This document shows positions 24,150 through 33,935 of a stretch of DNA of 64,000 bases, one piece after another. The notes under the pieces are model-generated. The model did not search any database. It was not told the DNA's origin and saw nothing but the letters and a program-made list of their open reading frames with translations. The position numbers and the translations under genes are program-made. Source of the DNA: Ichthyophis bannanicus (taxonomy: Eukaryota; Chordata; Amphibia; Gymnophiona; Ichthyophiidae); assembly GCA_033557465.1 (NCBI GenBank), contig CM066036.1:718620828-718684827 (forward strand), in the 5' to 3' direction. Each line of letters begins with the position of its first letter. Position 1 is the first letter of the stretch.

Positions 24150-25230
24150 CCATTTCTATCATAGGGTCTAAAGACACAGGACCCAATTCCTGCACCTCAT
24201 GGATGAGCAGTGCCTCACCAGGTTCTGATTTGACAAGGCAGTCAACCATCATCCATGCCAGCAGGTAGATCTGCTCCTCTGCTCCAACACTCAGAGTGGT
24301 CTGTGCATGCCCATCGACCTTAAGGTCACCACTTCTCTTGCCTTCTTAGCCACTGGCAGTTTCCAGTTTGTGTTGGCAGTCTCAGTGGTTCTCAGTCAGT
24401 CAGCCATCTCACAGAGAATTTCACAGTTCCTGGAGGCCTTTCTAATCCACACTGCAGAATATGTAGCCTTCCCCCAGATGGTGCAGTACAAGCAGCTAAC
24501 CGTGGCTTGGTTCTATGAGATAGCAAGATTCCCATCTGTATTGAGGGTCTCAGTTGCACCCATATGGTCATCATATGGAGGAAAGGCAACCTATCACAAA
24601 AAAAAAGTAATCTACTCACTGAACATGCAGGTGATCTACAATGCATAGCAGAGAGATATTAAATGTCTGTCTGAGATTCCCAGCTTCATGCCATAACTCA
24701 TACATCCTCACCCACTCTGGCATCTAAGAGATTCAAGAGCACAGAAATCACTGATGGATGGCTACTAGGTAAGCCCTGAACCAGACCTCCCAATGATCTA
24801 GATATGCACATGCTAGGCCCAGTGATCCATGGTAGTTGCAACAATGGCCAAAGCGAGCTCATGGTGACAGGGCTTACTCAGTCCATCATAAAGTATACCC
24901 TAGCACTAGATTTTAATTTGTGCCCACTCTTCACTCTCACAGACGATAGAGGGTACCCTCTGAGGAGGTGGGTCTTGATCCCAATCACAACACCGCACAC
25001 AGATTCTGAAGAGTGTTACAACAGCGCCCATAGACATACCTGTTCCATTATAGAAAATACTTTTCTCCAGCTCAAGAGCTGCTTCCATTCTCTAGATCAA
25101 TCCAGGTGAGCAGTCCTGTATAGCCCATCCAAGGTCTGTCAGATATTTATGGCTTACTGTATGCTCCACAATCTTGCAAAAGGTCGGCAAATACCCCTGC
25201 CTGAAGAAATGTCAGACCCAGGCATATAAG
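24150..25230 (+). pseudogene. PIF/Harbinger (HARBI1-like) transposase relic
   Basis: Pieces at 24,307-24,648 and 24,804-25,109, with a short extension to ~25,225, read like a HARBI1-type transposase. Landmarks are 'SLAFLATGSFQFVLAVSVVL' (N-terminal core), 'EIARFPSVL' ahead of the first catalytic Asp region, 'RGYPLRRWVLIPI', 'CYNSAHRHTCSIIENTF' (catalytic Glu region) and 'YCMLHNLA'. The usual Asp in the first motif is not readable, and frames shift between the pieces, so it is dead. I did not find convincing terminal inverted repeats or the 3-bp target duplication of this superfamily. Confidence 0.8.
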
Positions 25231-25688
25231 TAGGCAGGAGGACACAGGCATAAAAGTAGGCAGGAGGGCACAGGCCATCCACACCAGCCGGACATGACCA
25301 CAAGAGATAGGCATTTCTTGTGAAGGTAGATGTTTTATTGATCCAACTAAACCATGCCCATGGGAGCTTCCTATCCTACCCTACCCTTTTCCACTCCCTG
25401 CCCATCCCCACATCAACATGCATGCCCATCTCTGACCCATCCAATCCCATCACCACACTAGTGCAACAATACCCACTGCACTCATCACCAGCACAGTGCT
25501 ACAACCCCTAAGCCCATTCCCCCATCACCTTCCCCATCAAAAAACTACCCCAACTGGGGTGGAGTCTAGCCGTGAGCAAAGATGGCTGCGTAGGGAATGA
25601 GCTCCCGAAGAGCCTTCTCTAGAATCCTACCTTGCCTAGCCCTATCAACCTGTTCAGTGCCACAATCTGACCTGATATCTTCCTTGAG

Positions 25689-26252
25689 ATGGCAGCATTA
25701 AAACCGTCATGTTTAGAATATCCTCCAGATTCAAATCAAGGTGCAAAGTATTCTAAGCAAGAGCCCTCTTCTCCATATAAGATGGCTGCCACCAAAGAAT
25801 CTGAGGAAGGAATGAAAGAATTGCTCACTCAGATCAGGCTCGTAAGAGATCTTGTCACTGCGAATAGAGAGGCCCTGTGCTTGGTTTGATCTGACATTAC
25901 AGATCTCAAGACTCAACTTACCTCAGTAACATCACGTTTGGACTGGATGGAACTTACTATTTCTAGCCAAGAAGAATGTTTACAACAGCTTCCCACACAC
26001 ACTAAGAAGCTGACTCTGCTTAAGAACCAACTGGATGATATGAATAATTGTATGTGGAGAAATAACATCCAGATAATTGGTATTTCAGAAGTGATCTAGT
26101 GGCTTTCCCTGAAGATCTCTTACCAAAGCTGCTGAACCTCAATTTGCCATGGTCTATGGAGATTGATTGAGTGCACAGAGTCCCTTCTCATCACATGCAA
26201 CAGATGAAGTACCCTCGGCCATTTGCACTGAAAATGTTTCGATATCCACATG
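25689..26252 (+). pseudogene. L1 ORF1 N-terminal part
   Basis: The frame begins at ATG 25,689, with a stop near 25,887 and further stops later. The middle has the heptad-like 'LKTQLTSVTSRLDWMELTIS' coiled coil, and then 'WRNNIQIIGISE', the start of the L1 RNA-recognition domain. A hAT transposon interrupts it at 26,261. ORF1 proteins bind L1 RNA and act as chaperones in the L1 particle. Confidence 0.8.
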
Positions 26253-26260
26253 CTCTATAG
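26253..26260. repeat. Target site duplication of hAT, left copy
   Basis: 'ctctatag' immediately before the left inverted repeat. The identical 8 bp follows the right end at 28,699-28,706. Eight-base duplications are the hallmark of hAT insertion. Confidence 0.95.
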
Positions 26261-28698
26261 CAGTGGTTCTTAACCTGGGTTCAATCGAATCCTAGAGGTT
26301 CGGTGAGTCAGTCTCAGGGGTTCGGCGGAGGTCAAGACACAAGACACGCACCCGACTCATATGATTCGTGATGACACGTCCCACTTGGCCATCATTGGCT
26401 GCAGGTGATCACGCTACATTGCTTGGCCAATCTGTGCTGCAGGGAATTTGGTGCACTCAGTAGTCAACTTGTGACTGTCTTGATGCTATGTCGTATGATT
26501 TCTTTCTTAATATTTTAATCCATACTAACTATGTCGAGCAAAAAAAGAAAGTGGTCGGACGAATATGTACAACATGGATTCGCATATATAACAGAACATG
26601 ATGGGAGTCAGCGTCCTATCTGCATGATTTGCAATGCCAAGTTAAGCAATTCTAGTCTAGTACCGGCAAAACTAAAGGAACACTTCCTTAACCTGCATGG
26701 AGATGGGGAATACAAGAACACAATGCTTGCTTAATTCAAGGTGAAGAGAGCCAGATTCGATGAAAAGGCTACTCTGCCTGCTCTCAGCTTTGTACCCATC
26801 AACAAACCGATCCTCACATCATCGTACGAAGTTGCTTACCTGATCGCAAAGCAGGGCAAACCACACACCATTGGTGAAACACTCATAAAACCAGCTGTGT
26901 TGAAGATGGCAAATCTGATGCTGGGAAAAGTGGCCGAAGTTAAACTATCTCAAATTCCTCTTTCAAATGACACCATCAGCGACAGAATAGAGGACATGAG
27001 CAAAGACATCTTGGCTCAAGTAGTTGCAGATCTGATTTCAAGCCCGGCAAAATTCAACCTCCAACTCAATCTAAGTCAGCTTGCTGTTTTTGTGCGCTAT
27101 GTGAAAGACGACATGATAAAGGAAGATTTTTTATTTTGTAAGCCTCTTACAACAACAACTAAGGCAGCCGATGTGAAGAAACTTGTGGATGACTTCTTCA
27201 GAGACAACAGTCTTTCGTGGGATATGGTTTCTGCAGTTTGTACGGACGGAGCTCCAGTCATGTTGGGAAGAAAGTCTGATTTTGGTGCGCTAGTGAAAGA
27301 CGATGCACCACACATCATTGTTACGCATTGTATTCTGCACAGGCATGCGTTGGCAACAAATACCTTGCCTCCAGAAATGACAGAAGTATTAAAAATTGTA
27401 GTTGAATGTGAGAACTATGTGCGAAATAGTGCACTGAGGCACCGCATCTTCAGTGAGCTGTGTACTTCTGTACCATTCTAACATTCGGTGTTTATCCCGG
27501 GGACAGGTGCTGAATCGTGTTTTTGCCATGCGTGTGGAATTAGCCCTGTTTTTGCAAGAGCACCAACATCGTCATGCAGATTGCTTCAAAAATGCTAAGT
27601 TCATTCTCATTTTAGCGTACATGGCTGATATATTCGCATCTCGCAATCATCTCATTCAGCAGATGCAGGGTGGTGGAGTCAACATCATTGAAGCGGAATA
27701 AAACCTGAAGGCTTTTCAAAAAAAGCTACCATTATGGAAACGACGAACAGAGAATGATAACTTCGCAAACTTTCCCCTGCTGGACGACTGTGTAAGTAAG
27801 ATCGAAGATGTGTCTGGAATCGGAGACATTTCTGTACCAATGGAACTGAAGCAAGCAATTGCCACGCACTTAGATGAGCTTGCAAAGTCTCTCGACGGAT
27901 ACTTCCCTACAAGAGAGTCATATCCAGCATGGGTGAGACAGTCGTTCACGTTTGGTGTTGAGACAGCAGATGTCAATGATGAATACCTCGACAAAATCAT
28001 TGAAATTCAGCAGAGCCAGGTTCAACAGCAACTCTTCAGAACAACAACACTCTCAACGTTTTGGTGTCGACAAATGGTAATGTATCCTGTTATTGCTAGG
28101 AAAGCCCTGGAAATTTTTATACCATTTGTTACAACATATCTTTGCGAACAATACTTTGAGGATGCTGGACATAAAAACGAAGAAAAGGAACAGACTTTGC
28201 TGTGAAAATGACATGAGAGTGGCACTTGCCAAGGTGAAGCCACGCATTTCTGAACTGGTCTCTTAAAGGCAACAGCAGAAGTCACACTGATTTGCAGTAA
28301 ATATTCATTATTATTGTAGCGGTGTAGTCTGATGGAAATTAGGTGATGGGTGTGTGTTAAAATGTTAAAAATAATAAATAGCATAAATACAATAAGTTCA
28401 TTATTGGAATACATAAGGTTAAAAATTAAAACCATTTCAGTGTGGTAGTATTAAAAAAGGTCATGTCTTTGTGAAAAATTATGTATGTAATTTGTTGTGA
28501 GTTCATGCATTTTATTGGTTTTGTTCTTTGAACACAGTGAAGTTAATGCACGATTCATTTTGTGAACCAGTAAAACATATACCTATGTCTTGAATTTGAA
28601 AAAAAAATCATATTTTATTTTTCAATAAAGAAGGGTTCGGTGAATGTGCATATGAAACTGGTGGGGTTCAGTACCTCCAACAAGGTTAAGAACCACTG
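26261..28698 (+). mobile_element. hAT DNA transposon, 2,438 bp
   Basis: The ends are perfect 16-bp inverted repeats: 'cagtggttcttaacct' at 26,261 and 'aggttaagaaccactg' ending at 28,698, flanked by identical 8-bp duplications. Subterminal 'ggttcggtga' also occurs near both ends. It encodes a ZBED5-like transposase relic. The host site is L1 ORF1. Perfect ends and duplication suggest a moderately recent insertion, although the transposase is broken. Confidence 0.95.
26531..28205 (+). pseudogene. hAT transposase (ZBED5-like), broken
   Basis: 26,531 starts an N-terminal BED-type zinc finger (CMIC with HFLNLH downstream). A TAA at 26,732-26,734 is in frame with the next piece (26,741-27,481). 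This holds 'VCTDGAPVMLG' with a catalytic Asp and 'THCILHRHALA'. A frameshift near 27,470 leads to pieces at 27,453-27,701 and 27,810-28,205, which share one frame split by TAA at 27,699. The C-terminal dimerisation segment ends 'FVTTYLCEQ' and then goes out of frame. Near 27,065 the text runs QLNLSQL where relatives have extra residues with a catalytic Asp, so about seven residues look deleted. The host gene ZBED5 was domesticated from this kind of element; this copy is a transposon, not ZBED5. Confidence 0.88.
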
Positions 28699-28706
28699 CT
28701 CTATAG
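28699..28706. repeat. Target site duplication of hAT, right copy
   Basis: 'ctctatag', identical to 26,253-26,260. L1 ORF1 coding resumes directly after it. Confidence 0.95.
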
Positions 28707-28960
28707 GCACTACAAGCAGCAAGACAACATGCATCATCGCTGTATGAAGGACACAAACTCCAAATTTTTCCTGATTTGAATAAATCAATGGTAAATTGCT
28801 GCAAATAGCTTCTGGCCTTTCGGTCGCAGCTATAATATATCCAAGCTCATTACGGCTTATTTTTTCCAGCATAGCTCTGGGTCATTTTAAACAACCAAAC
28901 CAGAACTTTTGAAGATGCAGAACTCTTGAAAAGGTATCTAGCGGATTTTGAAGACTCTAT
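28707..28960 (+). pseudogene. L1 ORF1 C-terminal part
   Basis: Directly after the hAT insertion the frame reads 'ALQAARQHASSLYEGHKLQI', then 'FPDLNKS', with stops, then a 'TFEDAELLKRYL'-like end. This is the C-terminal domain of L1 ORF1. It joins the piece ending at 26,252 once the transposon and one duplication are removed. 28,960-29,500 is non-coding spacer between ORF1 and ORF2. Confidence 0.75.
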
Positions 28961-29500
28961 TATGCGTTAATATCCTTTCTTTAAAAGTGACTCCAGACGC
29001 TATATATGGCAAATAACATAGTTGTTTGTCGTGGATGACTGGCCACTGCATTGCTTTCAGCTACCCTTTGAATCCTGGTTGCCACTGGAATATGGTATCC
29101 TTTTGTGTTTTTTCAGGACTTCCTCTTGGCTATCGGTAAGGGATTAATGTACTTTACTGGATGTGGGTCTGCAGGATAGCAAGGGGTATGTTATGGGTAC
29201 TATGGGTAGTGAGCTTGACAGAATTGACTTTGTGGTATGTATGCCATCTCAGGTTTATGACGATGGGTTGCTGGGGAGAGGCGAGGATGTATCCTCTCTT
29301 CCCTTTTCTATTTTGGTTTATGAGAATCAACTCCTTGGGCAGACACTTAGCACATTACATTAGCCTCCCAGATAGCAGAGGGTTTTTTCCTGTTTGGGTG
29401 GGGCAGCCCCCCGGTTTCCATTACTATGTTTTATTCTGCATTCTTTCTTGATGGTGGCATTTCTCGTATTTCGAGTGAAATATATTACTCAGATGGCAGT

Positions 29501-29896
29501 AACTGGAGCAGGCCGTACTCGACGCTCCCTAAAGCCTTCCACTAGGGCTCCGCCCTATCTTTGCATCACCCCCACACCACCCCCCCTTCCACAAATACTC
29601 ACACACCAACTTTATGGTCAAAACGCATGGTCGCAGCTTTAATTAACCAATACAACATATAACAGTAAACAGCTAGTAACCATAATTGTTTTAGCCCAAC
29701 GGAATGAGGCCTCACCCGCCATGTCTATAGCAAGGTGGGGCCCGCCTCCGCTTTCCCCACTTCTCTCCCCTTCCGGGCACCCGACTTCGCCTTATCATTA
29801 GCAAAAGCCCACCCTGGGGTTCTCCGGGTCGGGGGTACCCCACCCCCGTCCCAAGTTTAGCCAAGGCTCTGGACCCCGGAACCTCCGGGATCCCGC
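29501..29896 (-). repeat. Ngaro split direct repeat B2
   Basis: The outermost repeat at the left edge, which is the 3' end of the element. It matches B1 almost base for base. It ends with 'aactggagcaggcc' at the L1 border on the + strand. Confidence 0.92.
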
Positions 29897-29958
29897 TGGC
29901 CCCCCCCTGCTGCGACACCCCGCACCTTGATCCATAACCTGGGGGAGGGAGGGAGGGA

Positions 29959-30199
29959 CGCCGCTCCACGAAGCCCAAACCGACTGGCTGGCTCCCCGTA
30001 CAGCGCCTCTCCCAGCCTGCCCCAGCCTCGACTTCCCATTGGCTCTCCCCCGCGCACCACACACTGGGAGAGCCAATGGATTTAAACAATAACCCCCCGC
30101 GTCCTCAACCCCCCCCCCCACACACCCTGTTCCCGCGTCTCCCCGAGCCGCCCAGTTACAGGCGGCCGGCTCCGGACGCTACCGTTCGCGGCCTTCATT
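29959..30199 (-). repeat. Ngaro split direct repeat A2
   Basis: The second copy of the 5'-end sequence, joined directly to B1 at 30,199/30,200. It contains the 14-bp inverted repeat 'ccattggctctccc'/'gggagagccaatgg' (30,036-30,049 and 30,066-30,079). Confidence 0.92.
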
Positions 30200-30591
30200 A
30201 ACTGGAGCAGGCCGTACTCGACGCTCCCTAAAGCCTTCCACTAGGGCTCAGCCCTATCTTTGCATCACCCCCACACCACCCCCCCTTCCACAAATACACA
30301 CCAACTTTATGGTCAAAACGCATGGTCGCAGCTTTAATTAACCAATAAAACATATAACAGCAAACAGCTAGTAACCATAATTGTTTTAGCCCAACGGAAT
30401 GAGGCCTCACCCGCCATGTCTATAGCAAGGTGGGGCCCGCCTCCGCTTTCCCCACTTCTCTCCCCTTCCGGGCACCAGACTTCGCCTTATCATTAGCAAA
30501 AGCCCACCCTGGGGTTCTCCGGGTCGGGGGTACCCCACCCCCGTCCCAAGTTTAGCCAAGGCTCTGGACCCCGGAACCTCCAGGATCCCGC
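30200..30591 (-). repeat. Ngaro split direct repeat B1
   Basis: The inner copy of the 3' repeat, immediately after the hydrolase ORF. It has a 4-bp deletion relative to B2 ('aaatacacacc' against 'aaatactcacacacc'). Confidence 0.92.
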
Positions 30592-30632
30592 CACCGGCGC
30601 GGGCACCTGTTTACTCCCGCGCCGCCCCCCCC

Positions 30633-31228
30633 CTAAAGCTGCGACCAGCGTGCATCTCTGAACACTACCCACTCCAGGGCCTCCTGCCAATCGTTTAATA
30701 ACAAATCCAACCCCACCGGGGACAAATGCACCCCATCGCTACCATATAATCCCGCACAGTCCACCTCCACCCAAGGATGAAGGACTTGGTATCCCCCATG
30801 TGCACAGACCCACCGGCCAATCTGCCGGTTAATTTTTGTAAGTCCGCGAGACCAACGTCTCTGGGAGCGACAACTCGGTCGTTGTATAATGTCCGACCAT
30901 ATCAAGATGATGCCGGGAATTAACTGCTGGACCTCTTCCAGATCTCGCTGCACCGCTCTGATTAATTGCCGGCAGGTCCACATCGCCAGATCATTGCCGC
31001 CCAGGTGAAGTAAGATGAGGTCCGGTGCCTGCCGCAGTCTCCTGTGGTGCCGCAGCAAAGGGAGCAACTGTATCCAACGTAGCCCCCGCTCACCCAGCCA
31101 TTGAACCGACACTGCAGAGGGATCGAGTCCGAGATTCGCACCTGCCGGCCGAATCGCCGCTCTCCTGCCAGCCCAATGGACATAGGAGTGGCCGATCAGC
31201 CAGCATTCAAGAGGAACCCGAACTCTAT
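30633..31228 (-). CDS. Ngaro SGNH/GDSL-type hydrolase domain
   Basis: About 198 codons are open on the minus strand to a stop at 30,633. All SGNH blocks are visible: 'LIGHSYVHWA' with the nucleophile Ser (GHS in place of GDS), a Gly in the middle, 'LLHLGGNDL' (block III, GxND), and 'SDGVHLSPVG' (block V, catalytic Asp and His). Such hydrolases are known as an accessory ORF in vertebrate Ngaro elements; substrate and role are not established. It shares a frame with the recombinase upstream, separated by a TGA at 31,281-31,283. A strong 3' splice site ('ttttcttttgcag') ends at 31,229, so I start the exon at 31,228. No ATG precedes the domain in frame, which favours splicing. Confidence 0.8.
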
Positions 31229-31288
31229 CTGCAAAAGAAAAGAAATGATGAGCCCCCCCCCCCACCAACCCCCCCGCTCCTCACATAC
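31229..31288 (-). other. Candidate 60-nt intron joining recombinase and hydrolase
   Basis: On the minus strand it begins GTATGT (31,288-31,283), holds G runs, a CTCAT branch-point-like motif, a pyrimidine tract and ends TTTTGCAG (31,236-31,229). Its length is a multiple of three and it contains the recombinase stop codon. Removing it keeps one frame across the join. An alternative donor, GTACGT at 31,292, would break the frame. Confidence 0.55.
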
Positions 31289-32248
31289 GTACATAGCCCC
31301 GAAACGCCTTAGAGCGCCATCGCCCAATACGCTGCACCTCTTGATCAGACAAGCCCGCCTCCGCTGCGCTCGTGGCTGCCCCTATGCGAAAGGAATGGGA
31401 AGCAAAGTGATGCGCCTCCTCGCCCACCTGCCGCAATGCCATGCGAAGCACCGCAGACACCTGGAAACGAGTCAGCAACCGCTCGTCATCGTGTATAAAT
31501 ATCGCCCCCTCCGCCGTAGGGCGGACCTGCAAGTAGTCCCGCAGTGCCGCCACGACACAGGTCGGTACGCCTTCTATCTCTTGCAGCACCACCCACTGGC
31601 CCCGACCTTGTTGGTCAGTCTTTGAACGGGCTAGGAGCACACTGATCCGCCCATTCTCCACCCGCACATGTTGGAGCTGTAACCCACTCTCTTTCCCCAC
31701 CTTCCGGGAGGGCGCTACTAATTCCCCCATACGGAAGGCCCCAAAGAAGGCTAGACAAAAAACCGCTTTGAACAGCTGTGTTTCGTAGGCCGACTCCGCC
31801 ATTCCCGGAAGCACACTACATAACTTCACCAGCAGGTCGTGCGTAATCGGACGCCTGCCGTCCCGGGGGGCAGGATGTAACCTGCCCCACCCGCGCATCA
31901 ATTTTTGAGTTACGAACCCGGACCCTTCCGTAAACACCCCGTCGCCCGTGCAAAAAACACAAACCCGGCTACATGGGAACGCACCGCCGCCCTGGACCAC
32001 CCATCCTCTTTAGCAGCCACCACATAACCGGCCAACATCCAATCCGATACCGCATCCAGTCTCCACCCGCGCTCCCGTAGGAAGTCCTCCACTTTCTCGC
32101 AGCCCGTCAGGTACGCTGCCCAAGTACTCCATGCCACAGAAGCACGCAACAACCTCAGCATCTCTGCAGGCCAATCCTCCACAAGTGCTCTGGGACCCGC
32201 AGACCACGCTCTTCGGCCTCCGGGGCCAGTCTCCGAAATCGGTCCCAC
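31281..32248 (-). pseudogene. Ngaro tyrosine recombinase, one frameshift
   Basis: This is the integrase-like enzyme that inserts circular element DNA. The N-terminal SAM-like domain is at 32,248-31,920 ('SVAWSTWAAYLTGCEKVEDF'). A single frameshift near 31,915 leads to the catalytic domain. The catalytic set is visible: Arg in 'GAFRMGELV' (near 31,735), His and Arg in 'HSFRIGAAT' (near 31,400-31,375), and Tyr in 'FRGYVR' (near 31,295). The frame starts inside the 3' end of the RT-RNase H ORF (overlap ~90 nt), so translation probably depends on re-initiation or a frameshift. The stop at 31,281-31,283 lies inside the candidate intron. Confidence 0.88.
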
Positions 32249-33935
32249 TGAAAACGAGACAAGGCATCCGCTATATTATTAGTACATCCCGGAATATGTC
32301 GCGCTTTGATCACTACATTCAACCGCAAACACGCCAATACCACCTCCCGCATTAACTCCGCCACTGGAACACATCTCGGACTGTACTGGTTAACAACGCT
32401 CACCACTGCCTCGTTGTCGCACCACCATAATAGTCGCCTGTTACGCAAACGCTCCGGCCACAATTCGAGAGCTACGCGCATGGGAAACAACTCCAGAAAA
32501 GCGATATTGGCGACTAAGCCCGCGTCCCGCCATGCCTGGGGCCAGCTTTCCGCGCACCATGCCCCCACGAAATAGATGCCTAAACCCGCCCCACCGGCCG
32601 CATCCGTAAATAACTGCAAGTCCCTGGACGACAGCTCAGCCGACATCAGCACAGAAGTGCCATTGAATTCCTGCAAAAATATGTCCCATATCCGTAAATC
32701 TTCCTTCATAACGGAGGACATCCGAATCCGATGGTGTGGCTTCCGTACCCCCGCCATCGCCTCTGCTAACCTCCGCAGGAATACCCTACCCATCGGTATG
32801 ATCCGGCAGGCAAAATTCAGGGACCCTAGCAATGCCTGCAATTCCCTCAACGTCAACTTCCGGGACGCCATCGCATTGGCCACTAAAACCCGCAGGTTCA
32901 CTACTTTGGCATGTGGCAGCCTCGCTACCATTTCCCGCGAATCCAGCTCTATCCCCAGAAACGTGATCGTCCTTGCCGGCCCTTCCGTTTTACTCTCAGC
33001 GAGAGGCACCCCCAATTCCCGAGCCAAACTGATAAAACCTTCCAACAGTCGCTCGCAGTCCCCGGACAACTCCTTGCCTACGAAGAAAAAATCATCCAAA
33101 TAATGTACTACATTGGCACACTTCACCTCCTTCACCAAAGCCCAATGCAAAAAGGAACTGAATTTTTCGAAGTAGGCACAAGACACTGCGCATCCCATTG
33201 GCATACATTTGTCAAAATAGAAATGACCCTCGAACAGAAACCCAGCAAAGGAAAGCTCACGGGGTGCACGGGCAACAGCCGGAATGCGGATTCGATATCT
33301 ACCTTCGCCATCCAGGCCATCTCCCCCGCTGTCCGCACGAATTCCGCCGCTCGATCAAATTACGCGTATCGGACCGTACAACTGTCACGGGGAATGTGAT
33401 CATTGACCGACGCACCCTCCGGGAAGGAGAGATTGTGGATTAAACGAAATTTCCCCCGTTCTTTTTTGGGAATAATGCCCAACGGGGACACTACTAAGTC
33501 CGGGAACGGCTTATGTACAAAAGGGCCCGCAATCCGCCCCCCCTCACGCTCCTTGCACAACTTCTCCCTCACCACAGCAGCCCAGCGACGAACAGAATTC
33601 GAATTACGCGACTGAGCAACCACCACCGTCCCTTCTACCGGGATCACAAAGCCTTCCCGAAAACCACGCTCCAACACCTCCTTATCCCCCCGTCGCGGGT
33701 ACAAACGGAGACGAACAAGTAAGGCGTCGAACCGTATCGGGGTGGCTGCCAGGCTGAATTCTGTCCCACTACTTAAGGACCGCCCCGCTAGGCTGGGCTG
33801 TCCCCTTCTTAAGGCATCTTGCTGCCGTATGCTCCCCCCCACAGCTGGAACAGGCATGCCGGAATTTGCAATCCGGGAAGGGGCAGGAAGTTTTATTGTA
33901 CCGCCAACAGACGTCCCCCGTCCCCGAAACGACAC
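32155..33935 (-). pseudogene. Ngaro reverse transcriptase-RNase H, stop and frameshift
   Basis: The frame opens at about 33,935 inside the end of gag (overlap 167 nt, different frame). RT: 'PLGIIPKKERGKFRLIHNLS' near 33,470, a stop at 33,357-33,359, the first catalytic Asp in 'AKVDIESAFR' near 33,300, a 1-bp deletion near 33,235, then the YLDD box at 33,102-33,091. RNase H follows with its acidic set: 'LFTDAAGG', 'FLELFP', 'WCDNEAV' and 'NNIADALSRF' (near 32,570, 32,490, 32,425 and 32,265). Only two lesions separate it from an open frame. It ends at 32,155. Confidence 0.9.

Noticed and set aside
26531..28205. Host gene ZBED5
   Set aside because: The sequence sits inside an element with hAT inverted repeats and target duplication, and is broken. 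The host gene is a domesticated relative elsewhere.
31101..33103. Plus-strand open frames of 160-175 codons across the Ngaro element
   Set aside because: They are antisense shadows of the RT, RNase H and recombinase frames. GC-rich, stop-poor sequence makes them long; none has a known motif.
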